Below are positions 47,467 through 59,547 of a DNA stretch of 64,000 nt, piece after piece. Origin of the DNA: Gnetum montanum. Lineage: Eukaryota; Streptophyta; Gnetopsida; Gnetales; Gnetaceae. A program made the position numbers and the translations under genes. How positions within the stretch are numbered: position 1 is the first letter of the stretch; each line of letters starts with the position of its first letter. Location of the stretch: contig MNCI01002796.1 in NCBI GenBank assembly GCA_015680685.1, positions 114,828 through 178,827 on the forward strand, in the 5' to 3' direction. The notes under the pieces are model-generated. The model made no database searches. It was given only the letters and a program-made list of their open reading frames with translations, and was not told the origin of the DNA.

Positions 47467-49071
47467 TGAAACACCCCAAAAATTTGAAGGCATACTTGCT
47501 TCACCAGGCCTTTGCACTTCGCGCAACATCACGGTAGTTCTTTAGGAGATGGATGGTCTGATTTTCAAACTATCTAATTCGGCAAGTTTTCTACCCCAGG
47601 TGTCAACAAGCTAAATGGACTCTCTAGCTTGCCCACCTGAGTAGTTCACCTAGTCAACCATGCACTTAGGAGCGATGCGTGGAACTGTTGGAGATGCTCA
47701 AAAATGCGCAAAATGTTTCAGCAAGTTTTCTAAGTCACGAAGTTTGCTACGCCTTGCTATGTAGCATAGTAAGCTTTAGAAGACGTTTGCAGAAACTAAG
47801 TGCTATGCTACGCTATGCAGCATAACACAGTGTAGCAAAAGCTAGACGGTCGGTCCCTTCGCCCAACTTCAAGTCTTTCGGCAATGTCTCCTTCCATCAG
47901 AAAGCGGCGGACCATGTCTGCTGCTACACTATGCTAAGCTACATGGTGTAGCGAGGCATAGCAATTTCGCAGAGGTGACAGAAGGCAACTCAAAGGGTAG
48001 GATCAGCAAGTTCACAAGTTTCGCAGCACAAAAGGAAAATTCTGTAGATTGGCAAAGTTCTCGCAACTAAGGCCAGCTGCTATGCTACATAGCATAGCAT
48101 AGCATAGCAAATATGGAACACACATGTAGCGAAATGCGTGACAAGATGCTATGCTATACCGAACATGCTATGCTATGAAGCACAACAAAGCATGATGGGT
48201 GGTTGTGCGACATCAATGCACTTCACCTAATTGCACCGTTGGCACACATCTCCAAATGTTGACAGTGAAATTACGTCGTGGCAGGCTCGCAATTACGGCA
48301 TGGCAGGCTCGTAATGACAACAATCATGCATGTCCAACGGCCATGTAGGCATGTGTAGCATAGATAAGTCAACATGGGCCCAAGGCACATGGCATCCAAG
48401 TTATCCCTTTCGTGTGCCCTTGGTCCTATAAATACCGCAATGAGTAGCATTCAAAGGACTTTTTACTTTTTCGCACCTTCCGACTTTTAGACTTTTGGCT
48501 GGTTAAAATACTTTTTTCTCGACCTTTGGCATTGTAACCTTGGGCATTATACGCTTTCTGTTTGACACTGTAAACAGTTAGCATTCTCAGTTGGCATTTT
48601 TTTTTTCTCTTTTCTACCACCTTGGTAGAATTTTCGCATTGTCAGCCCTTGAGTCTACACCCAAGCACACAACCTTTCTGCTCTACATGTCTTGGTTACT
48701 CTCGAGATCTTTGCACTCCCCAGCACTGTGCAACTAACTGTATCCACCTTGATAGAGCAAAGTTGTAGCTTCGAAGCAGTGCATTTTTCTAACTGCATTT
48801 TACTTTGTTTCTTGCTTATTATCATACTTTACACTATTTTCTATTGCTTTTACATTTAAGCATTACTTTGCACTATCATTTCCACTTTTAAATCACATGT
48901 TGCAAAAGGTTATATAGACACTGACTAAGTCCCTATTTGATCAACCAGACTATTCAGGGCACCCCGTATCCATTCCATCCAGCACGCCCCTCTCTTGGAT
49001 ACGGGGTTGAGACTGTTTGCGACTGACGACCTCTCGGTGTTTTCCAGCCACCGACGTTTTCTGTCGTAATA
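47467..49071 (+). repeat. 5' LTR of D
   Basis: Starts TGAAACACCCCAAAAATTTG, repeated at 62709. It contains several clusters of palindromic GCTATGCTACG words. The end is placed at 49071 by aligning the pre-primer-site sequence with element 1; the expected terminal CA is then decayed. Confidence 0.85.
48426..48436 (+). promoter_or_regulatory. TATA box of D 5' LTR
   Basis: CTATAAATACC, conserved in the 3' LTR at 63666-63676. Gives U3 of about 0.96 kb and R-U5 of about 0.6 kb. Confidence 0.7.
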
Positions 49072-49077
49072 GTTTTC

Positions 49078-49096
49078 TGGTGCTAGAAGGAAGGCC
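49078..49096 (+). other. primer-binding site of D
   Basis: TGGTGCTAGAAGGAAGGCC, the same block as in element 1 with two transitions. Confidence 0.65.
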
Positions 49097-49119
49097 TTTT
49101 AGTGCCCTTTCTGCATGTC

Positions 49120-49585
49120 ACAGTAGTCTTGTAAGCCTTTTGCACCCTAATACACATTAGCATAAACTTGACACCCATCTATGGTTGTTTATGCATTGTG
49201 CGGTGTGGATCGGTCACCTCGATAGTTCCTCGGGAATCCTACAAGATGCAAAGCCTTCGATCGCTAGTTAACTGGCCTATCTTATGGTAGTTTTGCACGT
49301 GCACTGTATCCTATTGCACACTAGCTTAAATGTGACATCCTTTTGCGGTTGTTTACGTTTCGTGTGGTATAGATCAGTTGCTTCGACGATTCCTTGGGAA
49401 CCTGGAAAGACATAAAGCCTCCAATCACCAGGTGACTTGCCTATCTTACAGTAGTCTTGCATGCACTCTGTACCCTATTGCACACTAGCGTAAACGTGAC
49501 ACCCTTTTGCGGTTGTTTATGCTTCACGTGGTAAAAATCGATCACTTCGACAGTTCCTTGGGAACCTTGTGAGACATAAAGCCTT
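49120..49585 (+). repeat. 164-bp leader tandem repeat, about 2.8 copies
   Basis: Copies start near 49120, 49284 and 49448. Shared landmarks are GTAGTCTTG, CACACTAGC, GGTTGTTTA and TTCCTTGGGAACCT. The array lies between the primer site and the first gag codon, in the untranslated leader. Confidence 0.85.
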
Positions 49586-49669
49586 TTTGATTGCTTTCCA
49601 ATTTTTTACTCTTCTTGTTCACAAAATTGTTTAGCTTTCTAGTCCCTTTGCTTTTTCCTATTTGCAAAA

Positions 49670-52130
49670 TTGTTCAGCTTGACAATGGTTTTTTCAAACA
49701 CTGCCATTAACATCTTCAATGTTGAAATTCCCATCACAGTTCAAGGCACTACTGGTGCCGAACAACCGTTGAACTCGACGCTGGAAACACGTCAATCCAT
49801 TAGGATCCAAAAATGGGGACCTGAGGACTTGGCCCAGCAACATGAGTGCTACAACTTCCTCTATGCAAAGGTGCAGGCAAATCTTCCATTAGATGTGCAT
49901 GAACTCGAAGACAAATGTAGCTTCGAGTTCGCTTATTGCAACAGGAAGGAATTTTTTCCCACTCCTGGCGCTTCCATACCTTTGACATAGATGAATCAGT
50001 GGCCTCTAAACCAGCTAATCCAGTTGGTTAGGCTTAGGGAGTAACAGGACATAGCGTCCAACCACGAGGACGTCTTCTAGGTAGGACAAGAGGAGTTTGA
50101 TTCTCAGTCCAATGAGGGAGGTCAAGCCAACCCCGTTATGGTCCCTCCTACCTAGTCCTCTTGGGCCAATCCGTTGTATGTCATGGCTTCCTTTGTGATC
50201 ATGCCTACGCCTTCACAACCCGCGATTACAACTGCCATGGGTAGCCATGTCAATCCCGTAGCGTTTCAACGTCCTTTCTCATCTATTTCACCTATTTCGT
50301 TTGTAGCCACTATTCCTTTGCAAACTACTCAGCAGTCCATTCCCATAGCACAGCATACACCAATCACGACTACCTTGCCACATGTTCATACTGTACCTAC
50401 TTCATAGTCATAAGCAACTTCCATTTTCATTCCTATGTTCACGACTATTCCACCATCAGTGACGGGCCTAGGCCCGTCCACGTGGTGGACCCCATTCACT
50501 TCTTCGCCTATTCCACAACTGTCGCAAATGTCTCATTATGTTCACCCTTAGACCCATCAAACCACACAAACGGTAGAACCCAACACGAGGCTATGGTCTA
50601 TGCTGCCGGTGACGTGAGTGGTCTATTAAATAGCCTAACTTGCGGTCGCTGCTCCATCGGCACCACCTACCGGGTGGTGGACAACGCATGCGGCACCGCT
50701 CGTGGGGATCATCCCAACAGTACCATTGATGGCTCACGTTGCCACCTCTGCCATGCCATAGGTGGAAACTGCCTCCACAGCTCCCCAACCATCCACAACA
50801 TTGCAGGGTCTAGACCAGGCATTCTAGCTTATCTAGACCCTTACTGAGGAAATAAAACACCTCAAAGCTGCTAGGTCTTACACAGTACAAGTCATGGACT
50901 TTTACCAGGATAACCCCATTAGCCTTGCAATCCTTGCTCTGACACTACCCCCAGGGATGTCCCTCCCACACTTCATGAAGTACAATGGGGAGGGAGATCC
51001 CAATGCACATCTTGTTATCTTTAGGTCTAAATCTCTATTATTGCAACAATGGCCATACATGATTATTTGTGTCTTTGCTATGTCCCTAGCTGGGGAAGAC
51101 CTGGATTGGTATCGTGCGCTGCCACACTCATCTATTTCAACTTTGGAAGAGCTTATAAACTAGTTTGTGACATGCTTCAAGTACAACTTGAAGCTAGAAA
51201 CCACGCTGGATCAGTTGATGAGTGTGAAGCAAGACCCTTTAGAGCCAGTCCAAAAGTTCATTCAGCGTTGGAGCATAACCCTTAACAAAATCCACGAGCC
51301 TAAATCGGAGGCCCACTTGCTGGCCGTCTTCAAGGGTGTAGTGAATGACTTCATCAAGTCTAAACTATACTATCTCACTCCTCACACTCTTAGTCAAGCT
51401 TTTGCTCAGACTAAGAGTATACAGGACACAGCCGAGGCAAGCAAAGACCCGACCTACATTGCCTACAAAAACACCTTCACAAAGAAGGAAAAGGGTAAAG
51501 CCCCAATAGCCATGGTGGCCGCTGTGGCAACCGAGCCCAAGCCCAAACCTAGTAACAATGGTAACAAGAACGCCAAGAAGCTAGCTGCATCCACAGCTAA
51601 CCCTGTGCCCAAGCAGGGCCATGTACTGCAACCTGCTATACCTGCACTTGAGACATCTGCACAACCCAAATCCAACTTTGAGTGTAAAGATCATTCAAAG
51701 TACACCCCGCTTCCTCTCAAGCCTTTAGACCTTCTGAAGTAGCTACTAGCAGCAGGGTATATACAACACAAGCAGATGTTAGAAGAAATGATCAGGAAAC
51801 ATCAACGCTACTATGAGCTCCTTAGGAACCCCTCTTTGGCCCTGCCGAATGAGCCCCTAGTTCCTAAGGATTTCAGGCGAGACAGGTTTTGTGACTATCA
51901 CCAATAGTGTGATCACAACACAGATTACTGTCTCACATTATAGGATGACATCTAGTGATTGATCGATCAGGGAAAACTGGTGTTGGACAAAAGCAACCCA
52001 GTACGCCCTGAAAACTACATAGATCCCCTCAACGCTAATAATGCTGGTTATGTCATCAATGCCATCGGTATTGACAGTGATCCTAGGCCACCCCAGTAGC
52101 ATTCGTGGTCCATGTGCCTCAGCATAATGC
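49670..52130 (+). pseudogene. D gag
   Basis: The first frame is 49670-49990. After TAG stops, a Pro/Thr-rich region follows (50174-50407). The capsid domain spans 50894-51742: LTLPPGMSLPHFMKYNGEGD, PNAHLVIFRSK, LAGEDLDWYRALP, TTLDQLMSVKQDPLEPVQKF and HLLAVFKGVVNDF. A Lys-rich tail follows, then an H/C knuckle (CDYHQ, stop, CDHNTDYC, about 51890-51930). Stops are mostly TAG at expected Gln. Gag would form the particle that packages element RNA. The plus frame 50482-50847 lies in a different register and is not a gene. Confidence 0.8.
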
Positions 52131-52869
52131 ACCAGTGCCCCCAACGGCTGGCTGAAGCTCGCAACAACTGTTCATTTTGAGAGTCCCTCCACGCGCATCC
52201 ATCTCCGCACCACCTATTAGCAAAACCACGCTACCCCAGCCGTTAACACCTTTAGCTCCATTTATCATCAAGGGGCTGACTCCTTTAACAACCCCCATCC
52301 CACGCAAGATAGCTAAACAACCTTCTCATCCTAAAAAATGGGAAGTGTGTTTCACAGGTGAGACATCGAGAGGGACTACCGCTCATGGTATTCCCAAGCC
52401 TACGTCTCCGCACCCTGCATCTGTGCCTTCATCACCAAAGACGAATGTTGGCACGACCACATAGTCCTTGCCACTCTACCAAAAGGGGTCTGAACTCAGA
52501 CCCGAAGTCACCCCTCCTTGGGAAATTCATCTTTTGGGATGAATAGAAAAGGAGGAAAGCGTTAAATAGGGGGGCGGCCAAGACCTCTTAGATGCCCTCA
52601 CTCAGGTCAAACAAGCTCTAAAATAGAAAAATGCTACACTGAGCTTGTACGACCTAATCATGATGTCCATCCCACACCGCGAGGCTTTGACCCACATGTT
52701 GACAGCGATTTTGGTCAATGAAGACATGCTAGTGGAAGAGGAAGTGATCTACTCGGTCATGCTTCCCTTCGCACCTGCAGGGCCAGAACTGCCTCAACTG
52801 ACTTTCTGCAACGAGACCATTAGGGAAGATCCTGAAAGGGGTCAGGTGACTACAGCACCCCTCTTCATC

Positions 52870-53500
52870 ACAATTTGGGTCAGCCAACACTAGATTTGAA
52901 GGGTACATGTTGATGATGGGGCTGCCATGAACATCATCTCCTTCCCTATTGTGGACAAGTTGGGCTTGGTCGACCAAGTCAAACCACAACGACGTCATGC
53001 CTGAGGTCATTCAATGGGGCATGGATCGTGATAAAGAGCACAATCCACATAAAATTCGTAGTAAGGGACTAGTTCTCCATAAATGCAACATTCATTGTGG
53101 TCGAGGAAATGCCTGGGTTTAACATGATCCTTGGGAGGTCATGGTTAGCATAGCTTAGGGATGTCTCCTCACCCATACACCAGGAGATCCACATGCCTTA
53201 CACAGGTAGAGAGGTGGTGATCCATGGTGATGAGGTAGCAATGTAAGCAATCCACAATGTGGACATGGAACAGGGCTTAGAGATTATAACTTCTGAGAAT
53301 GAAGTACCTGTCACAACTCACACTGACCATCTGGCAGAAAGATCAGCTCAGCAAGCTGATCGCCACAACGAAAATATATGGGCTGAGTTACCCTTCCAAG
53401 TGGGGGGCAATGATGCAGATGAAGGCTCTAGCAGAGCGTCCCGGCCCTATGTTTTGCTCAATCCACATTGGGTCAAGAAGAAACTATGCCTAGCGTAGCA
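52870..53500 (+). pseudogene. D aspartic protease and linker
   Basis: The protease entry HVDDGAAMNIISFPIVDKLG lies at about 52902-52962 (VDDGA, as in Tat-type proteases). After a frame shift, FNGAWIVIKSTIHIKFVV, ATFIVVEEMPGFNMILGRSW and IHMPYTGREVVIHGDEVAM follow (53000-53245). The open frame 53259-53498 is linker that ends RPYVLLNPHWVKKKLCLA at TAG. RT does not follow directly as it would in a normal pol; 4.4 kb of other sequence intervenes. Confidence 0.75.
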
Positions 53501-53534
53501 ACCCCACCACTTCCTACCCATGCACCATCAATAT

Positions 53535-53815
53535 GCATTTACGCATAGGCCCGAAATGGCCTAAAACTAGCAGTGGCCTAAAACAGCCTAAAACTAGCAA
53601 GCCTTATGCATTTAAGCATTGGCCTGAAACAGCCTAAAACTAGTAAGCCTTGTGCATTTAAGCATTGGCCCGAAATGACCTAAAACTAGCAAGCCTTGTG
53701 CATTTAAGCATTGGCCCGAAACGGCCTAAAACTAGCAACGTCCTTGTGCATTTACGCAAAGGCCTGAAATGGCCTAAAACTTGCAGCAGCCTAAAACAAC
53801 CTAAAACTAACACAA
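53535..53815 (+). repeat. array 1 of the CTAAAACTAGCA repeat
   Basis: About five copies of a 46-base unit built as GCATTTAAGCATTGGCC, then CGAAAYGGCCTAAAACTAGC and AAGCCTTGT. It begins right after the protease-linker stop and ends before the 3' end of the antisense gene. Confidence 0.9.
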
Positions 53816-54256
53816 AAGAGTGAAATTTTAGCATGAAATTTAGCCCATACACAATGTATAAGTTATCATGAGAATCAATCCATCCATTTATTCAAAATTC
53901 TGGCCTCTTGGCCAATGTTTGCAAAAAATTTACAATAGATCAAAGTTTCAAAACAAAGGGGGATCCCATGCTGTCATGGGTTGTCCTTGCTTGCATCATC
54001 TCCACCATCCACTTTTACATCATTTCCCTTTACATTGCCTTTTCTTGTATTATCCTCTGCCGATTCCTCATTCCCTCCCTCTACGGGCCCCGCACCCTCA
54101 TTTGGAGCCTGCATCGTAGGAATTAAGTAGTTAGCTAAAGCAACACATACAAGTCACAAGAGAGTATAAGAATTAATACAGTAGAAAGCAACTAACTTGA
54201 GAAGCGCTAGCGTCCGTCTCGAAAGGTATCCGGTCTAAACCAAGCCTGAGGCGACG

Positions 54257-56550
54257 TCAGACCTCCTCCACCATGATATCCACCCAATGCGCTTTGCTTG
54301 GTTTAGCATCTATAGCAGCTCTCTTCCTTTCAATTGTCATCCACCTCGACAGCCCCAGAGAAAAGGAGATGATCACGGTCTCTCCTGTGGGAAGGTCCAC
54401 TTTCCAGTTAGGAGATCTCGTAACCTTTACTTGTTCTTTGAACTTGGCATAGGCCTTTGAAGCGTCAATAGCATTTATGAATGCTTTATACATAAACACC
54501 TCCACAACAACATCTTTGTACAGTTTATGATTGGTGGCATGTTCCTGTTTATACATATGTTTATGGTTCTTTTGGGACTGCCCCCATTCGTAAAATGTGG
54601 CATTGAAATCTTTCAAATCCTGACACTTTTGGGCTAATAGGTCCATCTGCATTCCCTGTTCTATTATTTTACGGGTGGCCTCAACGTTTTGACGCGCAAC
54701 AGTCCAAAATTTGGTGTAGTCTATCACAATCGTGCGCCAGTCCTCATGATTCTGGGGGATTCTTAGTCGTCAAAAAGAATGACTTCCTAATTATTTCTGG
54801 GGGATCTTGGGCTCGAGTGGTCTGAAGGATTTGGCAGATCCATAGTCTGGAGATCTGGTTGCGATTTCGCATGACCCAGACTCCATTCTCCTGAACCACC
54901 AAGAACTCCGTGAAATGCTTCAAACAGGCTATGTAAAAGGCATAATGGATATTGGAACGGGACTCTGTTTTCTTACGAAGCCCTAAGATTTTGATCTGCA
55001 AGCCTTTACATAGAAACCCGGCCTAGTTGTAGCGAGCCCGCTCCATAACTTCGTGCATCACCCAAGCCTGCTCGATTCCCATGACCTTCCCTTAGGAGAG
55101 CAGCTGGGGGAATGCACAAGCAGGGAAGATAGGGTAAACCCCCTTGGTAGGTCCTTCTTTGAGCTTCTCCATAGGGAGCCCCTTTCGCTCCTTGGAAAGC
55201 CCTAACCACTCCTAGGTGTCCTTGTTCTAAAGGGTCAGCTCCGTCTTGGACTTTAACCCAATGAGGATTCCATCGGTAGGGACATCGAAGAGGTCCACGA
55301 ATAGCTGGTCATTGATTTCAATGATCACCTGCATGCCCTGTATGCGCATGCGGAAGTGACTCTCCTTGTCCGAAAATGAGTTGACCATAGAGAGCATCTC
55401 GGTGACAAGAAGGTTTGGATTCAAGGCCAGGAAAAGATCCATAAGCCTAGCCTTTTTGATGTTTTGGACTAGGGAGTTTGAGGCTACACCATTTATCTAG
55501 CGTTGGCTTGTATCTACTTCTTCATACTTGAAGTAGATATTTGTCCCCTATGTCTTGGCAGTTACCACCGTCACCTCCTAGGGCTTCCTTGCCCCTATAA
55601 CAGTTTTTTACAAAAAATGTTTAACATAAAAATGCAAAAAATTCAAAAAATTGAAAGGACACTTAAGTATCCAACACTTAGTGTTTAGCCTACCATGTCT
55701 ATACAGTAATGGGAACAATAGAATACTAACTAAAACTTGATCAATAGTGACTGGTTTGAAGGGTTCTGCCCACCCCTCATCTAGCCAACTAGACTCCTTG
55801 CACTGATCATAAGGGATGGGGAACAAGTGTTGGTAGGAGTGATATTCACCCCCACATTGACCAATCACACCTGCACACAAGTTCTCAGCAGAAGAGAACT
55901 CCTGTAGGGCTATCCGTGCTGTAGTTAGTAGGCCCGGTCGATCATGAACCCCATCCTTGTTGATGTAGAACCTGGTAGCAAAAAACATACTATTAACATT
56001 TGGTTAATATTGCAAACGTCGCATAACACAACGGAATAAGGTTACGAAAAAATCACCCACCAGCACAGTAGATAGTCCCTGGTGGATTCTGGAAGCACGT
56101 TGCCATATGACGCACGACGAATAGTGTGTTGTAAGAGTGGTAGCAGCTATATTTAGGCATATCCCAGATCCAGGCTAAACGCCTCAACCCTATTGGGTGT
56201 TGACTAGATCCTTCTCCCTTCCTGCTCATGATTGCCCCGTTCGTCAGAAACCTCAGGATGCCCCAACTTGCCCAAGAAATATGGCTTCTATAATGGCGGT
56301 CGCCTCTTCCTCCTCTAGGTATGACTAAACGATCACACTGAATTGTTGGAGGAGGTATTATTGGAACTCCTGTGCTCCTTCCCTGAACCATACCCCTTGC
56401 TACCCCACACATATACAAGAAGGAGGAGCATTGGCCACAGGCCTGCTTATGTGACACAGGACCCCTGCAATTTTCAAGGCGATTAGAATGGGCCTTAGTA
56501 CCATCTTGCATAATACAACCAGTAAGGATTAGCATAATGTCTAAGTGCAA
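54257..56550 (-). pseudogene. antisense gene inside D, apparently with introns; function unknown
   Basis: Minus-strand frames 56550-56053, 55988-55608, 55442-55006, 55001-54744 and 54727-54257 line up as one decayed gene opposite to the element's own transcription. A GT...AG intron of 89 bases (56060-55972; donor GTGGGT, acceptor CTACCAG) joins exon 1 to exon 2 and keeps the frame open. A second candidate intron is 55726-55595 (donor GTATTC, acceptor TTATAG). Exon 3 is one frame of several hundred codons interrupted only by TAG, plus a one-base shift near 54755. Recognisable stretches: VHDRPGLLTTARIALQEFSS, GGEYHSYQHLFPIPYDQC, LFVDLFDVPTDGILIGLKS and YAFYIACLKHFTEFLVVQEN. The last exon (YKDVVVEVFMYKAFINAIDA) is Lys-rich. 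I recognise no family. Extra ORFs, some antisense, are known in plant Ty3/gypsy elements. Confidence 0.65.
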
Positions 56551-57485
56551 TACGCACGTGACATAGCAATTCCTTGTAGCTCATGCATATAGCTTAGCAT
56601 AACCCTCTTCCCACATGTAGCGTAGCAAGAACATAAAAGCGCTAGCATAGCAAAAATGGCCTAGCGTGGCAATAGAGCAGTTAACCCTAATAGGGTGATT
56701 AACAGTGTGCCTTAACAAAACAACTATCGCACTGTCGCATCACACATGGCCTAGCCCTTCTAAGGGTCCTACGCTACACCATTCGAACTCCAAGTAACTT
56801 AAACTGTCCAAGCTCCCATGGTTATGACAACCACGGTGGTGGCAGTTTAAGCGACCTTGCATGCAACGATGGCATGGTGTTTACACATCTGCCATGGCCG
56901 AAATGACAACAGCGATGATGCAAAGGCCAAAAAAATGTAATGACAGAAAATGTAGATGACTAAGACTAGGATGCACAATGAAAGTAGAAAATAAAAATGA
57001 TAACGAAATCATGAAAAAATAGAGGAAGCATAGTGGCCTATTGGGTCAATGGCATGTTCTCCTATGCTGCGACTCACACTTGTGTCACTCACCCTAGGGT
57101 TTTCTTCGCCTCCTCAACCTTTGCAAGTGCTAGATGAATATGTTCCTTCTTAGGATCCATTTTCCTACTTGTAGACTTCCCCTCTTCCCTATGCAATATA
57201 CTGCCTTGCTTGTTGTTAGCACAATCACTTTATGCTCCGAAATCGCTTTGTGCTCTGAATATGGGCTCTGCGCTCTTACAGTGAGATTGACAAGCTTACT
57301 AGGGTTTAATCCCTATTTATGGATGTAATGGTAATAAGGGGAAACTTGCCGCTATCTCTCTCCATTTAATGTGGAGTGCACCATATAGCATAGCATGCTC
57401 GCCACGACATTGTAGCACTATTGGCATTAAAACCTTGACACGCTTCAAGCCAACTGTTTGCTTTCCCAAAAACAAAAAAATATAT
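56551..57485. other. D spacer upstream of the antisense gene
   Basis: Non-coding as far as I can see. It begins with GCTAGCATAGCA-like words (56590-56680) resembling those in the D LTR, and would hold the promoter of the antisense gene. No clear TATA box was found on the minus strand. Confidence 0.4.
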
Positions 57486-57489
57486 TTGT

Positions 57490-57620
57490 TTTTATTATGG
57501 ATCTGAAAAGACCTTAAACTAGCAACTCCAGCAATCACAACGTTACCGGTTTGAAAAGACCTTAAACTAGCAGTTTTGACCTATTATATGTTCGCCGTCC
57601 GCAATGACGTTAAACTAGTA
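57490..57620 (+). repeat. array 2 of the TAAACTAGCA repeat (short)
   Basis: CTGAAAAGACCTTAAACTAG occurs at about 57502, again as GAAAAGACCTTAAACTAGCA near 57555, and a third time diverged (GACGTTAAACTAGTA near 57605). It lies between the antisense gene's start and the RT. Confidence 0.75.
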
Positions 57621-57895
57621 GTTTCACAATTTTGCATCGGCGGTTTCACAATTTCTAGCGGTTTTGTGTTTTGAGTCGGCAATTTGCTACTTTTGCATTT
57701 TTTTTCTATGAGCTTCACACTCTTATGCCTTGGTGGTCTGCCATGACTTTAAATTGGCAAAGTTTTAATCTTTATATCATTGTACTTTGCTAGTTGCATC
57801 TCATCGCTATTTTGCAAATTTTCATTATACACAATTACTGCCAATAGATGCCTCTTAACCAGTCTTTCATCATATTTTGGTAGGTTAAGTAAAAT

Positions 57896-58975
57896 ATGGA
57901 AATCCATCGCGATCTCTCCACACCCTTAACATTAGCAAGTCCACATGGCAAGCTCGTGAGGCAATTGAACCCCGACCTGATCGACTGGGGGTCAACCACA
58001 GCTAGCACCGTAGCAACCTTAGATGCATCCCCCGAATGGCCCGAGCATCTGGTCCAAACCCTAGACTTAGAGGCCATGGATGTAACTGAGGACCCTCTTG
58101 ACGAGACGCTTGTGACCACATCCAAGGGGGAGGTAAAAATATTAAAACTTGGCTCCCTTGTAGATACACAGATGCACGAAAATGTAGCCAAAATTCTACA
58201 AGACAACATCAATGTCTTCGCATGGTCATACAACGACATGCTGGGTTTAGATCCGCAGCTAATACAACACAACATCATCATAGACCCGCGCATGAAGGCA
58301 GTTAAGTAGAAGGCTCATAAAGTTAAGCCTGAGATTGCGCTAGCTGTAAGGGATGAAATCACCAAGCTATACCAAGCTAGTTTCATTCGTGCGGTTGACT
58401 ACTCGGAATGGGTGTCCAACATCATTGTAGTTTCGAAGAAAATGAGAGGAATTGAAATCTATATAGACTTCTGGGATTTGAACAAGGCAATGATCAAGGA
58501 CGATTTCCCACTTCCAAGCATCGATCAACTTATCGACACCACGGTTGGTCATGCTCTGTTATCCTTCATAGATGGTTTCTTCGGATACAACCAAATCTGC
58601 ATTAACCCAGAGCATCAGCTAACAACAACTTTCATGACCCCATGGGGTACCTTTTGTTACATCATGATGCCTTTCGGGCTCAAGAATGTTGGAGAAACCT
58701 ACTAGCGAGCCATGACCTACATCTTCAAAGACTACATCCTATAAACATTAAATGACTATGTGGATGATATATCAATCAACTCCAAGGAGGTAGCTGATCA
58801 CCCACGCGATCTAGGGATATTCCTTAAGTGTTGTCAAATGCACGACTTGCGCCTCAATCCTAAGAAGTATGTCTTCGAGGTGAAAACCGGATGCATGTTA
58901 GGGTTCGTGGTATCGGAGGTCGGAATACGGATTCATTCAAAGGTTTATAGTAAGGTTGACTGACAAGTTACACCC
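57896..58975 (+). pseudogene. D reverse transcriptase
   Basis: The frame 57896-58309 is the pre-RT region ending NINVFAWSYNDMLGLDPQ. After TAG comes the finger/palm: VSNIIVVSKKMRGIEIYIDF, IDGFFGYNQICINPE, TPWGTFCYIMMPFGLKNVGE (58412-58705), the catalytic box NDYVDDISINSKE (from about 58750) and LRLNPKKYVFEV. A frame shift near 58955 leads to the connection domain. The YVDD motif is intact. It would copy element RNA to DNA; stops and shifts make it inactive. Confidence 0.88.
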
Positions 58976-59500
58976 CATGCAACATCTTCTAAAGAAGGGG
59001 GTTAACTTCGAATGGACAACCCAGTGTCAACAAGCCTTCAATGACCTGAAGAAGAAGCTTTTGCACCTCCCAACTGTGCATCCCCCACAAAGTGATCAAC
59101 CCTTCTTTATCTACCTTGCCATCTCTGACACATCTATAATAGCACTGCTATGTTAGAAATGAGACAATGGATCTGAGATACCAGTGTATTATCTGAGTCA
59201 TGCACTAATAGCACACGAGGCGAAATACAACGAAGTGGAGAGGAATTGCCTTACCTTAGTGTTCACACTAAAAACGTGGAGGCATTACTTGTTTTGCAGT
59301 ACAACTAACATCATTTGCAAAAGTGACATACTTTGGGCTATCACTAACAACCTATATGAAAGTAGTCGAATAGCTCGATGGAAAGTAATAACCGTAGGGC
59401 TCAATTTACACTATGTAAGTCAATCATCGACGAAGGGTCAAGCCATAGCGACCCAACTCATAGCCTCTCCCATCAATGACCAGGCAACCATAGACCCCAA
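58956..59500 (+). pseudogene. D RNase H (first, gypsy type)
   Basis: After the connection segment (LLKKGVNFEWTTQCQQAFND), the RNase H domain starts QPFFIYLAISDTSIIALLC. In the next frame it continues PVYYLSHALIAHEAKYNEVE and RNCLTLVFTLKTWRHYLF. The first catalytic Asp (usually YLAVSD or YVDAS) is in the D of ISD. One frame shift lies near 59160. Confidence 0.75.
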
Positions 59501-59547
59501 ATTCCCAAACGAACACGTTAGCAATATCAACATTATCCCATTACATC

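Noticed and set aside
50482-50847. 121-codon plus frame inside D gag
   Set aside because: It overlaps the decayed Pro/Thr-rich part of gag in another register and has no domain; the gag register resumes before and after it.
53535-53815. CRISPR-like array
   Set aside because: Units are contiguous tandem copies without unique spacers, in a plant retrotransposon.
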